From Methylotenera sp. (GTDB lineage Bacteria > Pseudomonadota > Gammaproteobacteria > Burkholderiales > Methylophilaceae): a stretch of DNA of 64,000 nt. The position numbers were made by a program, and so were the translations under genes. The notes beneath the pieces were generated by a model that saw only the letters and a program-made list of their open reading frames with translations, searched no databases and was not told the origin of the DNA. This document shows positions 1 to 8,905 of this stretch, piece by piece. Where the stretch lies: the NCBI GenBank assembly GCA_021732365.1, contig JAKFVD010000012.1, positions 1-64,000 of the forward strand, given 5' to 3'. How positions within the stretch are numbered: the stretch's first letter is position 1; each line of letters opens with the position of its first letter.

Positions 1-154
1 TTGCGATTTCCCCTTAAAATTAAAATAAAACGAGTAATGTGTAGCAAAAGTAATATAGGGCTTAGCTTAAGCTGTTGTCAACGTTTTGTCATGGAATGCT
101 ATAAATAATTGTAAATTGATTACAATGTACTATTCACATGATTAATCCATCTCA
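1..154. other. Leader region upstream of lnt
   Basis: No coding region was recognised in this AT-rich stretch at the window edge; the 3' end of a preceding gene may lie just outside. A 7-bp perfect inverted repeat (ATTGTAA at 108-114, TTACAAT at 120-126, 5-base loop) sits about 30 bases before the lnt start. It has no T-run, so it looks more like an operator-type site than a terminator. Its function is unknown. Confidence 0.4.
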
Positions 155-1651
155 ATGATGCAATTTTTTATTCGATTCGGTTTCGCTTTTCCTTACTTGT
201 TAGGCGCTTTTGCTGTTTTAGCATTTGCACCTTTTTACATCTTCCCTGCCGCGATATTGTCACTGGTTGGTATTATTTATTTATGGCTGAAAACAGATTC
301 TGCCAAAGCTGCTTTCAAATTAGGCTTTCAATTTGGATTAGGTTTGTATGTTGTCGGCATTTACTGGATTTACATCAGCCTGCATGACTTTGGCGGCATG
401 CCTTGGTGGTTTGCAGGCTTTGCTACCTTTTGCCTATGTGCGTTTATGGCGCTATTTGTGGGATTGGTTGGTTATTTCAGCAAACGATTTGGCTTTATAA
501 TCATCAGCGCGCCTGTTTTGTGGGGATTATCAGATTGGGTTCGCAGCTGGATTTTCACTGGTTTTCCATGGTTAACTTTGGGCTACAGTCAGGTTCCGCA
601 TAGCCCGCTGGCTGGTTACATGCCGATTGTTGGCGTTTATGGCGTATCCGTTATTACTGCTTTTGTGGCGGCAATAATTGCGTGTTGGCTGGCAACGGCT
701 AATCTTTCTAAGCTCTACAAGCGAAATGCAATTATCGCTTCAGTGTTGATTATAGTCGCAGGCAATTTATTAAAAGCGGTTGAATGGTCAACGCCTATCG
801 GCAAACCAATCAACGCTACGCTCATACAAGGCAATATTGCGCAAGATACAAAATGGTCACCAGATACGGCGCAAAAAACCATTAACACTTATATTAATTT
901 GGTCACGCAAAGCAACTCTCAATTAATCGTGCTGCCAGAAACCGCGTTGCCAGTGATTTCTAGCCAGATTGATACCAGCATTACAGATGCCTTAACCAAT
1001 CACGCAATACAAAATAAGGGCGATATGATTGTGGGATTGGTTGAGTTAAATGAAAAAAGTGGTGAATATTTCAATAGCGCTTTGAGCTTTGGCACAGCGC
1101 CCACCCAAAGCTATGCTAAAAATCATCTAGTGCCATTTGGTGAATTTATTCCATTAAAACAAGTGTTTGGCTGGATTTACCGTGATTGGCTCAATATGCC
1201 ACTCAGCGATTTATCTCGCGGCGGCACGTATCAAACGCCGATGCAATTGGGTAATCAAAAAGTGGCGGTGAATGTTTGTTATGAAGACGTTTTTGGTGAA
1301 GAGATTATTCAGCAATTACCTGCCGCTACACTATTAGTGAATATCAGCAATGACGCTTGGTATGGCAAATCGTACGCGGCCGATCAGCATATGCAATTTA
1401 GCCAAGCACGTGCATTAGAAACTGGGCGCATGATGCTACGCGCTACCAATACGGGCGCTACTGCGGCGATTGATACGCATGGTTATGTGATTGCCCATGC
1501 GCCGCACGATGTAAAAACGACGCTTAATGTGCAAGCGCAGGGCTACTCAGGCACCACACCTTATGTGCGTTGGGGTAACTGGCCGTTTATTGTGCTGAGT
1601 TTTGGGCTTTTGCTAGTGCTAGTTTGGCGAAAAAGAAGTTTTCTAAGGTAA
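155..1651 (+). CDS. lnt: Apolipoprotein N-acyltransferase
   Basis: Inner-membrane enzyme that adds the third acyl chain to the N-terminal cysteine of lipoproteins, the last step of Gram-negative lipoprotein maturation. The 498-residue protein has about six hydrophobic segments in residues 1-210, a periplasmic nitrilase-type domain at about 220-470, and a final membrane segment. Catalytic-triad contexts are visible: Glu in VLPETALP, Lys in YAKNHLVPFGEF and Cys in NVCYEDVFGE. Two ATG codons (155, 158) are possible starts. It lies 31 bases before glyQ, and lnt next to glyQS is a common betaproteobacterial order. Length is normal for the family. Confidence 0.95.
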   Translation: MMQFFIRFGFAFPYLLGAFAVLAFAPFYIFPAAILSLVGIIYLWLKTDSAKAAFKLGFQFGLGLYVVGIYWIYISLHDFGGMPWWFAGFATFCLCAFMALFVGLVGYFSKRFGFIIISAPVLWGLSDWVRSWIFTGFPWLTLGYSQVPHSPLAGYMPIVGVYGVSVITAFVAAIIACWLATANLSKLYKRNAIIASVLIIVAGNLLKAVEWSTPIGKPINATLIQGNIAQDTKWSPDTAQKTINTYINLVTQSNSQLIVLPETALPVISSQIDTSITDALTNHAIQNKGDMIVGLVELNEKSGEYFNSALSFGTAPTQSYAKNHLVPFGEFIPLKQVFGWIYRDWLNMPLSDLSRGGTYQTPMQLGNQKVAVNVCYEDVFGEEIIQQLPAATLLVNISNDAWYGKSYAADQHMQFSQARALETGRMMLRATNTGATAAIDTHGYVIAHAPHDVKTTLNVQAQGYSGTTPYVRWGNWPFIVLSFGLLLVLVWRKRSFLR

Positions 1652-1682
1652 AATTAGACTTTTCGTTTAAGCAATATTCATC

Positions 1683-2606
1683 ATGGTATTGACCTTTCAG
1701 CAAATCATTTTAACTTTACAGCAGTACTGGGATAAACAAGGCTGTGCTTTGTTGCAACCTTACGATATGGAAGTCGGTGCAGGCACTTCGCATACCGCTA
1801 CTTTTTTACGCGCATTGGGCCCAGAACCTTGGAAAGCTGCTTATGTACAACCTAGCCGCCGCCCAAAAGATGGCCGTTATGGCGAAAATCCAAACCGTTT
1901 GCAGCATTACTATCAGTACCAAGTGGTATTAAAACCCGCGCCATCTAATATTTTGGAGCTGTATCTAGGTTCGCTTGAGGCATTGGGTTTTGATTTAAAA
2001 CAAAACGATATCCGCTTTGTAGAAGACGACTGGGAAAACCCGACTTTGGGCGCATGGGGCTTGGGCTGGGAAGTCTGGCTCAATGGAATGGAAGTGACGC
2101 AGTTTACCTATTTTCAGCAAGTGGGTGGCATTAACTGTAAGCCAATTACGGGCGAAATCACCTATGGTTTAGAGCGTTTAGCCATGTATCTGCAAGGTGT
2201 GGATAGCGTCTATGATTTGCAATATTCTGAAAACGTGAAGTATGGCGATGTGTTCCACCAAAACGAGGTAGAACAATCAACCTATAACTTCGAACATTCT
2301 GATGTCGACTTTCTGTTTACCGCGTTTATTGCGCACGAAAAACAAGCACAAAACTTGGTTGAGCAAAAACTTGCCCTACCCGCTTATGAGCAAGTGTTAA
2401 AAGCCGCGCATACCTTTAACTTGCTGGATGCGCGCGGCGCGATCAGTGTGACCGAACGCGCTGCCTATATCGGAAAAATCCGCAATATCGCGCGTGCCGT
2501 GGCCGCCAGTTACCTTGATAGCCGCGCTAGACTTGGCTTCCCAATGGCGCCTAAGAATTGGGCCGATGAAGTATTAGCAGACATTGCAAAGAAAGCAGCA
2601 GCATAA
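1683..2606 (+). CDS. glyQ: Glycyl-tRNA synthetase alpha subunit
   Basis: Catalytic alpha subunit of the bacterial heterotetrameric glycyl-tRNA synthetase, which charges tRNA-Gly in the cytoplasm. The 307-residue protein opens with the family start pattern ([19 protein letters not shown]) and keeps the class II core with [19 protein letters not shown] and the [15 protein letters not shown] segment near residues 157-173. Length matches the family (about 300). It precedes glyS by two bases, so the subunits are surely co-translated. Unlike GlyS, it shows no unusual insert. Confidence 0.97.
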   Translation: MVLTFQQIILTLQQYWDKQGCALLQPYDMEVGAGTSHTATFLRALGPEPWKAAYVQPSRRPKDGRYGENPNRLQHYYQYQVVLKPAPSNILELYLGSLEALGFDLKQNDIRFVEDDWENPTLGAWGLGWEVWLNGMEVTQFTYFQQVGGINCKPITGEITYGLERLAMYLQGVDSVYDLQYSENVKYGDVFHQNEVEQSTYNFEHSDVDFLFTAFIAHEKQAQNLVEQKLALPAYEQVLKAAHTFNLLDARGAISVTERAAYIGKIRNIARAVAASYLDSRARLGFPMAPKNWADEVLADIAKKAAA

Positions 2607-2608
2607 GC

Positions 2609-4858
2609 ATGGAAAAGAATCCGCATAACAAAAACCTATTGGTTGAATTATTTGTTGAAGAACTACCACCAAAAGCCTTGAATAAATTGGGTGAAGCGTT
2701 TTCAAGCGTGTTATTTGAATCGCTGAAATTGCAGGGTTTGACTTTAGAAAACGCCGTTGTTACCGCTTTTGCAACGCCGCGTCGTTTGGCGGCGCATATC
2801 AAATATGTAGCCGATAAAGCCGCTGATAAGCAGATATCGCAAAAGCTAATGCCAGCCAATGTGGGCTTGGATGCCAATGGTAACGCGACTCCTGCTTTGC
2901 TTAAAAAATTGCAAAGCTTGGGTGCAGACGCGTCTGCTGTTGCAAACCTTAAAAATGACAATAACACGCTGTTTTTAGATGTATTACAGGCGGGCGTGAC
3001 GCTTCAAGATGGTTTGCAAAAAGCATTAAACGAAGCCATTGCAAAGTTGCCGATTCCAAAAGTGATGACGTACCAATTGCATGAGAATACGCAAAATCCA
3101 GGTTGGGAAAGCGTTAATTTTGTGCGCCCCGCGCATGGTTTAGTGGCTATGCATGGCAGTAGCACCATAGCGGTAAACGCGCTGGGCTTAAACGCCAGCA
3201 ACATCACGCACGGCCATCGCTTTGAGGCAAAACAGCCTGTGATTACCATTAAGCATGCCGATAGCTATGAACAACAATTGCTAGATGAAGGCGCCGTGAT
3301 TGCCAGTTTTGCCAATAGAAAAGCGGAAATCGCAACCCAGTTAAATGCGGCCGCACAAAATGCTTCGACAGAGCTCAGCACAGGCCTAAAACCGATTGAA
3401 GATGACGCATTATTGGATGAAGTGACTGCATTGGTAGAACGCCCAAATGTGCTGCTTGGCCAGTTTGAAGAAGTGTATTTAGAAGTGCCGCAAGAGTGCT
3501 TGATTTTGACCATGAAGGCGAATCAAAAATATTTTCCGCTACTAGATGCGAATAATAAGCTGACTAACAAGTTTTTAATCGTTTCAAACATCAACCCAGC
3601 CGATCCAAGCGCTGTGATTGGCGGCAATGAGCGCGTGGTTCGCCCACGCTTGGCCGATGCGAAATTCTTCTTTGACCAAGACCGTAAAAAGACATTAGAA
3701 AGCCGCATTGCTGGCTTAGATAAAGTGGTTTATCACAACAAATTAGGCAGCCAAGGTGAGCGCACTCAACGCGTAAGAGCGATTGCCAAAGCCATTGGCC
3801 AGCAATTGGGTGGTGACAAATTAGCAGTGCTCGCTGACCAAGCAGCGCTACTAGCCAAAGCCGACTTAGTAACCGATATGGTAGGCGAATTTCCAGAACT
3901 ACAAGGCATTATGGGTCGCTATTATGCGCAACATGAAGGCTTGGATAATGACCTTGCTTTTGCAATTGAAGACCACTATAAACCACGTTTTGCAGGTGAT
4001 GAATTGCCGCGCAATCAGGTGGGTGTTTGTGTTGCGCTGGCAGATAAGCTAGAAACATTGGTTGGCTTATTTAGTATTGGCGAAAAACCGACTGGGGACA
4101 AAGACCCTTTTGGTTTACGTCGTCAAGCTTTGGGCATAATCAAAATGCTAATTGATTCAAATTTGACTTTGGAATTCAATGAGTTAATTAATCTGGCTAT
4201 TTTAGTTTTAGATAGTGATGAATTACAGAGAAATTGGTCCTTGAGAAATTTTGATACTAAACTAGCTGAGAAAGTGACTAAATCTCAAGGTGGTGATGTT
4301 ATGTACGCTACAGGGTATGTGAAAAGATTAATTGATCCAAATGCTCTCAAAAATGTACAAGATTTTATGTTTGATAGGCTTTCTAATAATCTTAAAGAAC
4401 AAGGAGCTAGTTCTCAAGAAGTAGATTCTGTACTTTCACTCAATCCACAACTTCTTCTTAAAGTGCCAAAACTTCTAGCTGCTGTGCATAGTTTCGCGAC
4501 TTTACCAGAAGCTCCTGCATTAGCTGCCGCTAACAAGCGCGTCAGCAATATTTTGAAAAAAGTAGAAGGTGAAGTAAAAGCGGAAGTCAATTCAAGTCTA
4601 TTACAAGAACCCGCAGAAATCGCCTTAAACACAGCGCTAAGCAAAGTAAAACCAGAAGCGGATAAGCTATTTGAAAGTGGCGATTACACTGGCTCGCTGA
4701 AAGCTTTGGCGGCATTAAAAGCACCTGTCGATGATTTCTTTGATAACGTGATGGTGAATGCAGATGACCCTGCGCTGAAGGCGAATCGCTTAGGCTTATT
4801 GGCGACATTGCATCAAACCATGAATCGCGTGGCGGATTTATCTAAGCTGGCAAGTTAA
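2609..4858 (+). CDS. glyS: Glycyl-tRNA synthetase beta subunit, with AT-rich extra segment
   Basis: Beta subunit of glycyl-tRNA synthetase, needed for tRNA-Gly recognition. At 749 residues it is about 60 longer than the E. coli protein (about 690). The N-terminal two thirds (LLVELFVEELPPKALNKL, KYFPLLD, HNKLGSQGER, GDKDPFGLRRQALGI) and the C-terminus (AAANKRVSNILKK, PVDDFFDNVMVNADD) are ordinary. Between them, residues about 511-610 (4141-4440) are divergent: hand-counted GC is near 32% against about 45% nearby, AGA codons appear, and relative to E. coli about 45-50 extra residues lie around 540-590. The frame is open throughout, so the protein is probably functional. Confidence 0.95.
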   Translation: MEKNPHNKNLLVELFVEELPPKALNKLGEAFSSVLFESLKLQGLTLENAVVTAFATPRRLAAHIKYVADKAADKQISQKLMPANVGLDANGNATPALLKKLQSLGADASAVANLKNDNNTLFLDVLQAGVTLQDGLQKALNEAIAKLPIPKVMTYQLHENTQNPGWESVNFVRPAHGLVAMHGSSTIAVNALGLNASNITHGHRFEAKQPVITIKHADSYEQQLLDEGAVIASFANRKAEIATQLNAAAQNASTELSTGLKPIEDDALLDEVTALVERPNVLLGQFEEVYLEVPQECLILTMKANQKYFPLLDANNKLTNKFLIVSNINPADPSAVIGGNERVVRPRLADAKFFFDQDRKKTLESRIAGLDKVVYHNKLGSQGERTQRVRAIAKAIGQQLGGDKLAVLADQAALLAKADLVTDMVGEFPELQGIMGRYYAQHEGLDNDLAFAIEDHYKPRFAGDELPRNQVGVCVALADKLETLVGLFSIGEKPTGDKDPFGLRRQALGIIKMLIDSNLTLEFNELINLAILVLDSDELQRNWSLRNFDTKLAEKVTKSQGGDVMYATGYVKRLIDPNALKNVQDFMFDRLSNNLKEQGASSQEVDSVLSLNPQLLLKVPKLLAAVHSFATLPEAPALAAANKRVSNILKKVEGEVKAEVNSSLLQEPAEIALNTALSKVKPEADKLFESGDYTGSLKALAALKAPVDDFFDNVMVNADDPALKANRLGLLATLHQTMNRVADLSKLAS
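4141..4440 (+). other. AT-rich divergent segment inside glyS
   Basis: In-frame segment of glyS with lower GC (about 32% by hand count) and codon choice unlike its flanks. It codes for residues starting near MLIDSNLTLEF and running past YVKRLIDPNALKNVQDF. Compared from memory with E. coli GlyS, the stretch between the LRR..ALG motif and the HFRTL-type motif is about 45-50 residues longer. No terminal repeats or target duplication were seen. It may be a lineage-specific insertion or a recombined allele segment. Confidence 0.6.
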
Positions 4859-4869
4859 GGCAAACCGAC

Positions 4870-5427
4870 ATGAAACTGGTTATTTTAGATAGAGACGGCG
4901 TTATCAATCAAGATTCTGCTAACTTTATCAAAAACCCAAATGAATGGATTCCGATTGCTGGCAGCCTTGAGGCGATTGCATTACTGAATCAATCAGGTTT
5001 TCGCGTCGCCTTGGCAACTAATCAAAGCGGCATTGCGCGCGGCTTGTTTGATATGGTGACGCTTAATGCCATTCACGACAAAATGCACCGCGCGTTGGCT
5101 TTGGTGGGCGGACGTATTGACGCGCTATTTTATTGCCCACACGCAGCGGACGACCATTGCAATTGCCGCAAACCAAAAACGGGCATGATAGAAGATATTG
5201 GCCGCCGATTTTCGGTAGAGCTTGACGAAGTGTATGGCGTTGGCGATGCACACCGTGACTTAGTCGCTTTTGCCGATGCAGGCTGTAAACCGATTTTAGT
5301 TAAAACGGGTAAAGGTGAAGAAACGCTGGCTGAAGCAAGCCACTCTGACAAAATCTTGCCAAAAAACACCTTAGTTTTTGCTGATTTGGCCGAAGCAGTG
5401 CAACATATTATTACTGAAGAGTACTAA
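4870..5427 (+). CDS. gmhB: D-glycero-beta-D-manno-heptose 1,7-bisphosphate 7-phosphatase
   Basis: HAD-family phosphatase that removes the C7 phosphate in ADP-heptose synthesis for the LPS inner core. The 185-residue protein begins with the HAD motif I ILDRDGVIN (nucleophile Asp), has motif II in LATNQSG, the zinc-binding Cys/His loop CPHAADDHCNCRKPKTG near residues 96-112, and motif IV in GVGDAHRDL. Length fits the family. It follows glyS by 11 bases and is followed by an acyltransferase gene, as in related betaproteobacteria. Confidence 0.92.
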   Translation: MKLVILDRDGVINQDSANFIKNPNEWIPIAGSLEAIALLNQSGFRVALATNQSGIARGLFDMVTLNAIHDKMHRALALVGGRIDALFYCPHAADDHCNCRKPKTGMIEDIGRRFSVELDEVYGVGDAHRDLVAFADAGCKPILVKTGKGEETLAEASHSDKILPKNTLVFADLAEAVQHIITEEY

Positions 5428-5476
5428 ATTAACACTTAAGTTAACACTTAAAAATAGTAAAAAACCGATTGATATA

Positions 5477-6184
5477 ATGCTACTTTTGCGCTCCGTACTC
5501 TTCTTTTTAGGCCAAGTGACTGCTGCGCCTATTTTTACTTTAGTGGCGTTTTTAGCACTGCCGCTTAATCCTATTACGCGCAATTACTTAATTTCTGGCT
5601 GGGCACGTAGTATGATTTGGTGGCTGCGTATCACTTGCAATATTACCCACAAAATCAGCGGCTTAGAACATCTGCCAAGCACGCCTAGTATTATTTTATC
5701 TAAACACCAATCTGCATGGGAAACACTCGCATTTCAAGCGATTTTTCCTGAACAGTCTTATGTGATGAAGCGCGAATTATTGTGGATTCCTATATTCGGC
5801 TGGGGCTTAGCGATGAGTTCGCCGATTGCCATTGACCGTAGCGCTGGCCGCGAGGCATTGAAAAAATTAGTTTCAAAAGGCAAAGATAGGCTCAGTAAGG
5901 GTTTATGGATAGTCATTTTTCCAGAGGGTACGCGCAAAGCGCCAGGTGAGCGCGGCAAATATCATATTGGCGGCGCATGGTTGGCCACACATACCAGCAC
6001 GCAAATTGTGCCTGTTGCGCATAACGCAGGTGAGTTTTGGGCTAAGAACAGCTTTATTAAAAAACCAGGCCTGATTCAGATGCATATTGGGCCAGCCATA
6101 CAAACAACCGGATTAAAAGCAGATGCTGCGAATCAATTAGTTGAAGCGTGGATTGAAGCAGAAATGCTGGTGCTGAACCAATAA
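5477..6184 (+). CDS. plsC: 1-acyl-sn-glycerol-3-phosphate acyltransferase (PlsC-type)
   Basis: Membrane acyltransferase that converts lysophosphatidate to phosphatidate in phospholipid synthesis. ATG 5477 gives 235 residues opening with a hydrophobic anchor (MLLLRSVLFFLGQVTAAPIF); a longer in-frame ORF begins at 5378 but overlaps gmhB and lacks family-like sequence. Motif I is SKHQSAWET, with Glu where the classic HX4D motif has Asp, a variant I associate with betaproteobacterial members. Motif III is FPEGTRKAPGE. The stop overlaps the next start (TAATG). The 49-base gap before it contains a tandem TTAACACTTAA repeat. Confidence 0.88.
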   Translation: MLLLRSVLFFLGQVTAAPIFTLVAFLALPLNPITRNYLISGWARSMIWWLRITCNITHKISGLEHLPSTPSIILSKHQSAWETLAFQAIFPEQSYVMKRELLWIPIFGWGLAMSSPIAIDRSAGREALKKLVSKGKDRLSKGLWIVIFPEGTRKAPGERGKYHIGGAWLATHTSTQIVPVAHNAGEFWAKNSFIKKPGLIQMHIGPAIQTTGLKADAANQLVEAWIEAEMLVLNQ

Positions 6185-6894
6185 TGGCGAATCAAATATT
6201 GACACTTGCCAATGGTGAAACGATTTCTTATTTGCTAGAACATCGGCCGCGCCGCACCGTTGGGCTAAAAATTACGGCTGATGGCTTGGTGGTTCATGCC
6301 CCAAAGCGCATTTTTGCTTTTCAGCTTAATCAAATTTTGCAAGAAAAATCGGGCTGGATACTAAACAAATTGCAAGCACGCGCAGCTAATCAGGTAGCCG
6401 CGATTGAATGGGTAGATGGTGAACATTTGCTGTATTTAAGCCAAGATATTCAGCTAACTATTGTAAAAAATTCCAGCAACAAAGCCTTAGTTTTAGATGC
6501 CAACACATTAATAATGGCAACCCCAACGCCAGATAATCATGCGCTGGTACACCGTAAAGTGGTGCATTGGTATCAAAAGCAAGCAATGGCAGATTTTGGC
6601 CGCCGATTAACTATTTTAGCGGCTAAATTGGGTGTGCCAACGCCACCGTTAACGCTTTCTAACGCAAAATCACGCTGGGGTAGTTGCAATAGCCGTGGTG
6701 AAGTGCGGCTGAACTGGCGCTTATTACAAGCGCCGCCGAACATTATTAATTATGTAATTTGCCACGAGTTAGCGCATTTAAAACAAATGAATCATTCCGC
6801 CAAGTTTTGGGCGGTGGTTGAAAGCTTGTTTCCCGATTACAAACAAGCCGAAAAAGCTTTGAAAGCGCTATCGCCGCAATTGCACCGCATGTAA
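6184..6894 (+). CDS. YgjP/DUF45-type zinc metallopeptidase
   Basis: Predicted cytoplasmic metal-dependent hydrolase of the DUF45 (WLM/SprT-like) group. The HExxH zinc motif is in VICHELAHLKQMNHSAKFW (about residues 190-208), where the later His is a plausible third ligand. SNAKSRWGSCNSRGEVRLNW just before it is the family signature. The N-terminal half carries ISYLLEHRPRRTVGLKI, also typical. Physiological substrate is unknown. It overlaps the acyltransferase stop by one base, so it is probably translated from the same mRNA, and a strong terminator follows at 6968. Confidence 0.88.
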   Translation: MANQILTLANGETISYLLEHRPRRTVGLKITADGLVVHAPKRIFAFQLNQILQEKSGWILNKLQARAANQVAAIEWVDGEHLLYLSQDIQLTIVKNSSNKALVLDANTLIMATPTPDNHALVHRKVVHWYQKQAMADFGRRLTILAAKLGVPTPPLTLSNAKSRWGSCNSRGEVRLNWRLLQAPPNIINYVICHELAHLKQMNHSAKFWAVVESLFPDYKQAEKALKALSPQLHRM

Positions 6895-6967
6895 ATTTAC
6901 ATTACCTGTAATTTCGCATAAGAATTTTCTGCTAGCTTGATAAAGCAATCATCGTTGGTCAACATAA

Positions 6968-6990
6968 AAAAGGGGCTCAAAGCCCCTTTT
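6968..6990. terminator. Bidirectional rho-independent terminator
   Basis: A 10-bp perfect stem (AAAAGGGGCT / AGCCCCTTTT) with a 3-base CAA loop lies between the convergent DUF45 and SCO genes. T-rich sequence follows on one strand and A-runs precede it, so it can act in both directions. Confidence 0.9.
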
Positions 6991-6999
6991 AATCTTTTA

Positions 7000-7605
7000 T
7001 TAATCTGTATTTTGCATTAATTTAGTCAGATCACTGGCAATATCAGCTGGTTTTTGACCATAATCCAAATAAAGTCTAATTTTTCCTTCTTTATCAAACA
7101 CATACATACCCGCGCTATGGTCTATTGTGTAGTCAGTTTTGGCTTTATTTTCTACTTTTGAGTAATAAATTTTAAAGTTGCCTAATGTTTCGGCAGTCTC
7201 TTGCAAGCTACCCCATAAGCCAATAAAACGTGGGTCAAATGATGGAACAAATTGCGCCAACACCTCTTGCGTATCGCGCTGCGGATCTACAGTGACGAAT
7301 ATCACCTGCACTTCATCGGCTTTATTTCCCAATAACTTCATGGTTTGTTTCAAATCAACCATCGTTGTTGGGCAAACGTCTGGGCAATGCGTATAGCCAA
7401 AAAATAGCGTCACTACCTTGCCTTTAAAATCACTCATGGTACGCATTTTGCCGTTGTGGTCTGTTAATGCTAATGGCTTAAGGAAATCTGCCCCTGTAAT
7501 ATCTGTGCCCACAAAGCTTGCAGCTTTACTATCTGCGCCTGACTGGGCATTTGGGTTACAAGCACTTAAAAACAATACCAAGCTTGCTAACAATATTTTT
7601 TTCAT
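7000..7605 (-). CDS. SCO1/SenC-type copper chaperone lipoprotein
   Basis: Periplasmic thioredoxin-fold protein that helps deliver copper to cytochrome c oxidase CuA or acts as a thiol reductant. The 201-residue protein starts with a lipoprotein signal (MKKILLASLVLFLSAC, Cys 16). Copper ligands are visible: CPDVCP within FFGYTHCPDVCPTTM and the distal His in DYTIDHSAGMYVFD. Length is typical. It is monocistronic, convergent with the DUF45 gene and divergent from ilvE. No oxidase genes lie nearby, so the target cannot be deduced. Confidence 0.92.
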   Translation of the reverse strand: MKKILLASLVLFLSACNPNAQSGADSKAASFVGTDITGADFLKPLALTDHNGKMRTMSDFKGKVVTLFFGYTHCPDVCPTTMVDLKQTMKLLGNKADEVQVIFVTVDPQRDTQEVLAQFVPSFDPRFIGLWGSLQETAETLGNFKIYYSKVENKAKTDYTIDHSAGMYVFDKEGKIRLYLDYGQKPADIASDLTKLMQNTD

Positions 7606-7725
7606 CGCTAAAACTCCTATTAAACACTGTATTTATTCAACATTTTGATTTTAACATGCATCAAGAAGTATGCCCTTTTAGTTTACAATAATGCTTTTGC
7701 AAAATTGATAGTTTTAAGGAACAGT

Positions 7726-8670
7726 ATGGCAAACCCAGCAGCAACTTCTGGCGGAATGGCAGACCGCGACGGCGTAATTTGGTATGACGGCAAAATGGTG
7801 AATTGGCGCGATGCCACTACCCACGTTTTAACACACACTTTGCATTATGGCATGGGCGTATTTGAAGGCGTGCGTGCGTACAAAACGGATAAAGGCACTG
7901 CGATTTTCCGCTTAAAAGAGCATACAGACCGTTTATTTAGAAGTGCGCATATTTTACAAATGAAAATGCCATTTACTAAAGAAGAAATGATGGAAGCGCA
8001 AAAAGCAGCGGTGCGCGAAAATAATTTGGAATCGGCTTATATGCGCCCAATGGCGTTTTATGGCGCTGAAGCGATGGGCATTTCGGCTAAAACATTGTCA
8101 ACGCATGTGATTGTTGCCGCTTGGAAATGGGGAGCTTATATGGGTCAAGAAGCACTGGATAACGGTATTCGCGTTAAAACTAGCTCATTCTCACGTCACC
8201 ATGTAAATATCACCATGTGTAAAGCCAAAGCCAATGGCAACTACATGAACTCTATCTTGGCGCATCAAGAAGCGGCCCAAGATGGTTACGATGAAGCACT
8301 ATTATTAGACGTTGACGGCTTTGTGGCTGAAGGTTCTGGCGAAAATATTTTTATTGTACGTAATGGCAAACTGTACACGCCCGATTTAACATCGGCCTTA
8401 GAAGGCATTACGCGCGACACTATCGTGCAATTAGCGGGCGAAATTGGTTTGCAAGTGATTGAAAAACGCATCACACGCGATGAAGTGTACTCTGCAGACG
8501 AAGCCTTTTTTACAGGCACTGCCGCCGAAGTAACGCCAATCCGTGAGCTAGATCGCCGCAATATCGGCACAGGTACCGCTGGCCCTGTTACCAAACAATT
8601 GCAAAAACTATTCTTTGATGTGGTTACTGGCAAATCTGCCAAGCATGCCGATTGGTTAACGCTAGTTTAA
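7726..8670 (+). CDS. ilvE: Branched-chain amino acid aminotransferase
   Basis: PLP enzyme catalysing the final transamination in leucine, isoleucine and valine synthesis. ATG 7726 is chosen over the 27-codon longer ORF start because it is preceded by AAGGAA and starts at the usual family N-terminus (MADRDGVIWYDGKMVNW a few residues in). The class IV signature GVFEGVRAYKT and the PLP lysine region CKAKANGNYMNS (about residues 164-175) are present, as is EGSGENIFIV. The 314-residue length is normal. The downstream zinc-finger gene is 22 bases away and probably co-transcribed. Confidence 0.95.
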   Translation: MANPAATSGGMADRDGVIWYDGKMVNWRDATTHVLTHTLHYGMGVFEGVRAYKTDKGTAIFRLKEHTDRLFRSAHILQMKMPFTKEEMMEAQKAAVRENNLESAYMRPMAFYGAEAMGISAKTLSTHVIVAAWKWGAYMGQEALDNGIRVKTSSFSRHHVNITMCKAKANGNYMNSILAHQEAAQDGYDEALLLDVDGFVAEGSGENIFIVRNGKLYTPDLTSALEGITRDTIVQLAGEIGLQVIEKRITRDEVYSADEAFFTGTAAEVTPIRELDRRNIGTGTAGPVTKQLQKLFFDVVTGKSAKHADWLTLV

Positions 8671-8692
8671 TGATTCGTTAATAGGAATTAAC

Positions 8693-8881
8693 ATGTCAGA
8701 TGTTAAAGAAATAGAAGTCACCGCAAAAGACCTGCCCTTGCACTGCCCCACCAAAGAGGTGGCACTTTGGGCTAGTCACCCGCGCGTATTTTTAGATGTA
8801 GCCGCAACAGGGCATGTTGCTTGCCCTTATTGCGGTACGAAATACCGATTAAAAGCGGGTGAAGTGATTTCGCATCACTAG
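8693..8881 (+). CDS. Zinc-finger CHCC-domain protein
   Basis: Small 62-residue protein of the zf-CHCC family (related to the mitochondrial complex I subunit NDUFS6). Zn ligands are visible: Cys in LHCPTKEVALW, His in TGHVACPYCGTKY and the CPYC pair. In many proteobacteria this gene neighbours ilvE or LPS genes; its molecular role is not well defined. It follows ilvE closely and is preceded by AGGAATT. Confident on family, not on role. Confidence 0.88.
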   Translation: MSDVKEIEVTAKDLPLHCPTKEVALWASHPRVFLDVAATGHVACPYCGTKYRLKAGEVISHH

Positions 8882-8905
8882 TTTTAACTATCACGCCCTT
8901 CTTTT

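Noticed and set aside
5428-5476. Repeat TTAACACTTAA twice before plsC as an operator
   Set aside because: Short AT-rich duplication overlapping the gmhB stop; similar TTAAC words occur at many gene ends here.
5378-5476. Longer start of plsC inside gmhB
   Set aside because: Lys/Leu-rich leader unlike the family; ATG 5477 directly precedes the membrane anchor.
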